Positions 63,629-64,000 of a stretch of 64,000 nucleotides of DNA are shown one piece after another. Below the pieces are notes generated by a model, which was not told the DNA's origin, searched no databases, and saw nothing but the letters and a program-made list of their open reading frames with translations. The stretch spans positions 1 through 64,000 of the forward strand of contig NZ_NFZV01000018.1 of the NCBI RefSeq assembly GCF_003399765.1. Direction: 5' to 3'. Each line of letters starts with the position of its first letter. Position 1 is the first letter of the stretch. The DNA comes from Alkalilimnicola ehrlichii (GTDB lineage Bacteria > Pseudomonadota > Gammaproteobacteria > Nitrococcales > AK92). The position numbers and the translations under genes were made by a program.

Positions 63629-64000
63629 ATGGAGAATCAGAATTACGCGGGGTTTTGGGTACGCACTGGGGCTGCGTTTATCGATACGATACTGCTGCTA
63701 CTGGTGCTCGCGCCTATCCTCACCTGGATCTATGGGGCGGAGTATTGGTATAGCGAGCAGCTCGTCCACGGTACCTGGGATGTGGTGTTTAACTACCTCA
63801 TGCCGGTGGTCGTGATCATCGCGTTTTGGATTTACAAATCGGCTACCCCGGGGAAATTAGCCGTCAACATAGCCATCGTCGATGCCAAGACCGGCGGCAA
63901 GCCTTCCACCGGGCAGTTTATTTTGCGTTATATCGGTTACTACGTAGCCATGCTCCCGCTGTTTATCGGCATCATCTGGGTTGGAATCGATAAGCGTAAG
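63629..64000 (+). CDS. RDD family membrane protein, 5' part (cut by window edge)
   Basis: The ATG at 63629 follows AAGGAGG (63612-63618). The 124 codons present start NYAGFWVRTGAAFIDTILL, the RDD-domain opening (here the R-x-x-A-x-x-I-D arrangement). At least two further hydrophobic segments and the PGKLAVNIAIVDAKTGGKPS loop follow, as expected for the family. RDD proteins are small inner-membrane proteins, some of them cation antiporters. The gene continues beyond the window. It is the last gene in an apparent row of envelope genes. Confidence 0.88.
   Translation, partial: MENQNYAGFWVRTGAAFIDTILLLLVLAPILTWIYGAEYWYSEQLVHGTWDVVFNYLMPVVVIIAFWIYKSATPGKLAVNIAIVDAKTGGKPSTGQFILRYIGYYVAMLPLFIGIIWVGIDKRK

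Overview
The window looks like chromosomal DNA from a free-living, moderately GC-rich gammaproteobacterium. The indicators are an EttA/MetH/TrxC/PurU gene set, short intergenic spacers, purine-rich ribosome binding sites, several GGDEF proteins and small acidic lipoproteins. The genus cannot be fixed from the sequence. No tRNA, rRNA, CRISPR array or intact insertion sequence was seen.

Layout. The left edge (1-1.4 kb) is accessory-like: the first 42 codons of a VgrG (type VI secretion spike) leave the window on the minus strand, followed by a broken small gene and a ribbon-helix-helix/coiled-coil gene pair. From 1.7 to 8.7 kb lie a SWIM-SNF2 helicase and metH. From 8.9 to 11.5 kb are a YegS-like lipid kinase and an amidoligase/glutamine-amidotransferase pair. 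From 11.8 to 17 kb are metY, a CopZ-like metal carrier, a DUF411 protein, an M48 protease, a PilZ protein and trxC. From 17 to 31.8 kb are a ZIP-like membrane protein, an ABC exporter, two diguanylate cyclases, a ferritin-like protein, purU, ettA, cytochrome b561, def, a hybrid 7TM histidine kinase and a radical SAM enzyme. From 32 to 39.3 kb are redox enzymes (FMN reductase, peroxiredoxin, old yellow enzyme with an HxlR regulator), a GAF-GGDEF protein, and a serine hydrolase with an AraC regulator. From 39.5 to 46.4 kb are an outer-membrane protein, an SLC13 carrier, an oxidoreductase/proline-racemase-like pair, a choloylglycine-hydrolase-family enzyme and a degenerate metallo-beta-lactamase-fold protein. 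From 46.5 to 53.6 kb are mtgA, a nitrate-type ABC importer behind a sigma-54-like promoter, a drug-type ABC exporter and sodC. From 53.9 kb to the end are envelope proteins of unknown function, oligopeptidase B, a Na+/amino-acid symporter and the start of an RDD membrane protein.

Genes working together. metH and metY both feed methionine synthesis. The amidoligase and its overlapping amidotransferase probably make an uncharacterised amide-linked product. The three diguanylate cyclases and the PilZ protein belong to c-di-GMP signalling. The nitrate importer is probably under nitrogen (NtrC/RpoN) control. The oxidoreductase and proline-racemase-like genes are only 2 bases apart and probably form one catabolic step.

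Sequence quality. Nine recognisable genes are each broken by exactly one missing base, five of them in runs of five or six identical bases. All nine become full-length family members when a single base is restored. This is better explained by residual homopolymer deletion errors in the assembly than by gene decay, and it limits what can be said about any apparent pseudogene here.
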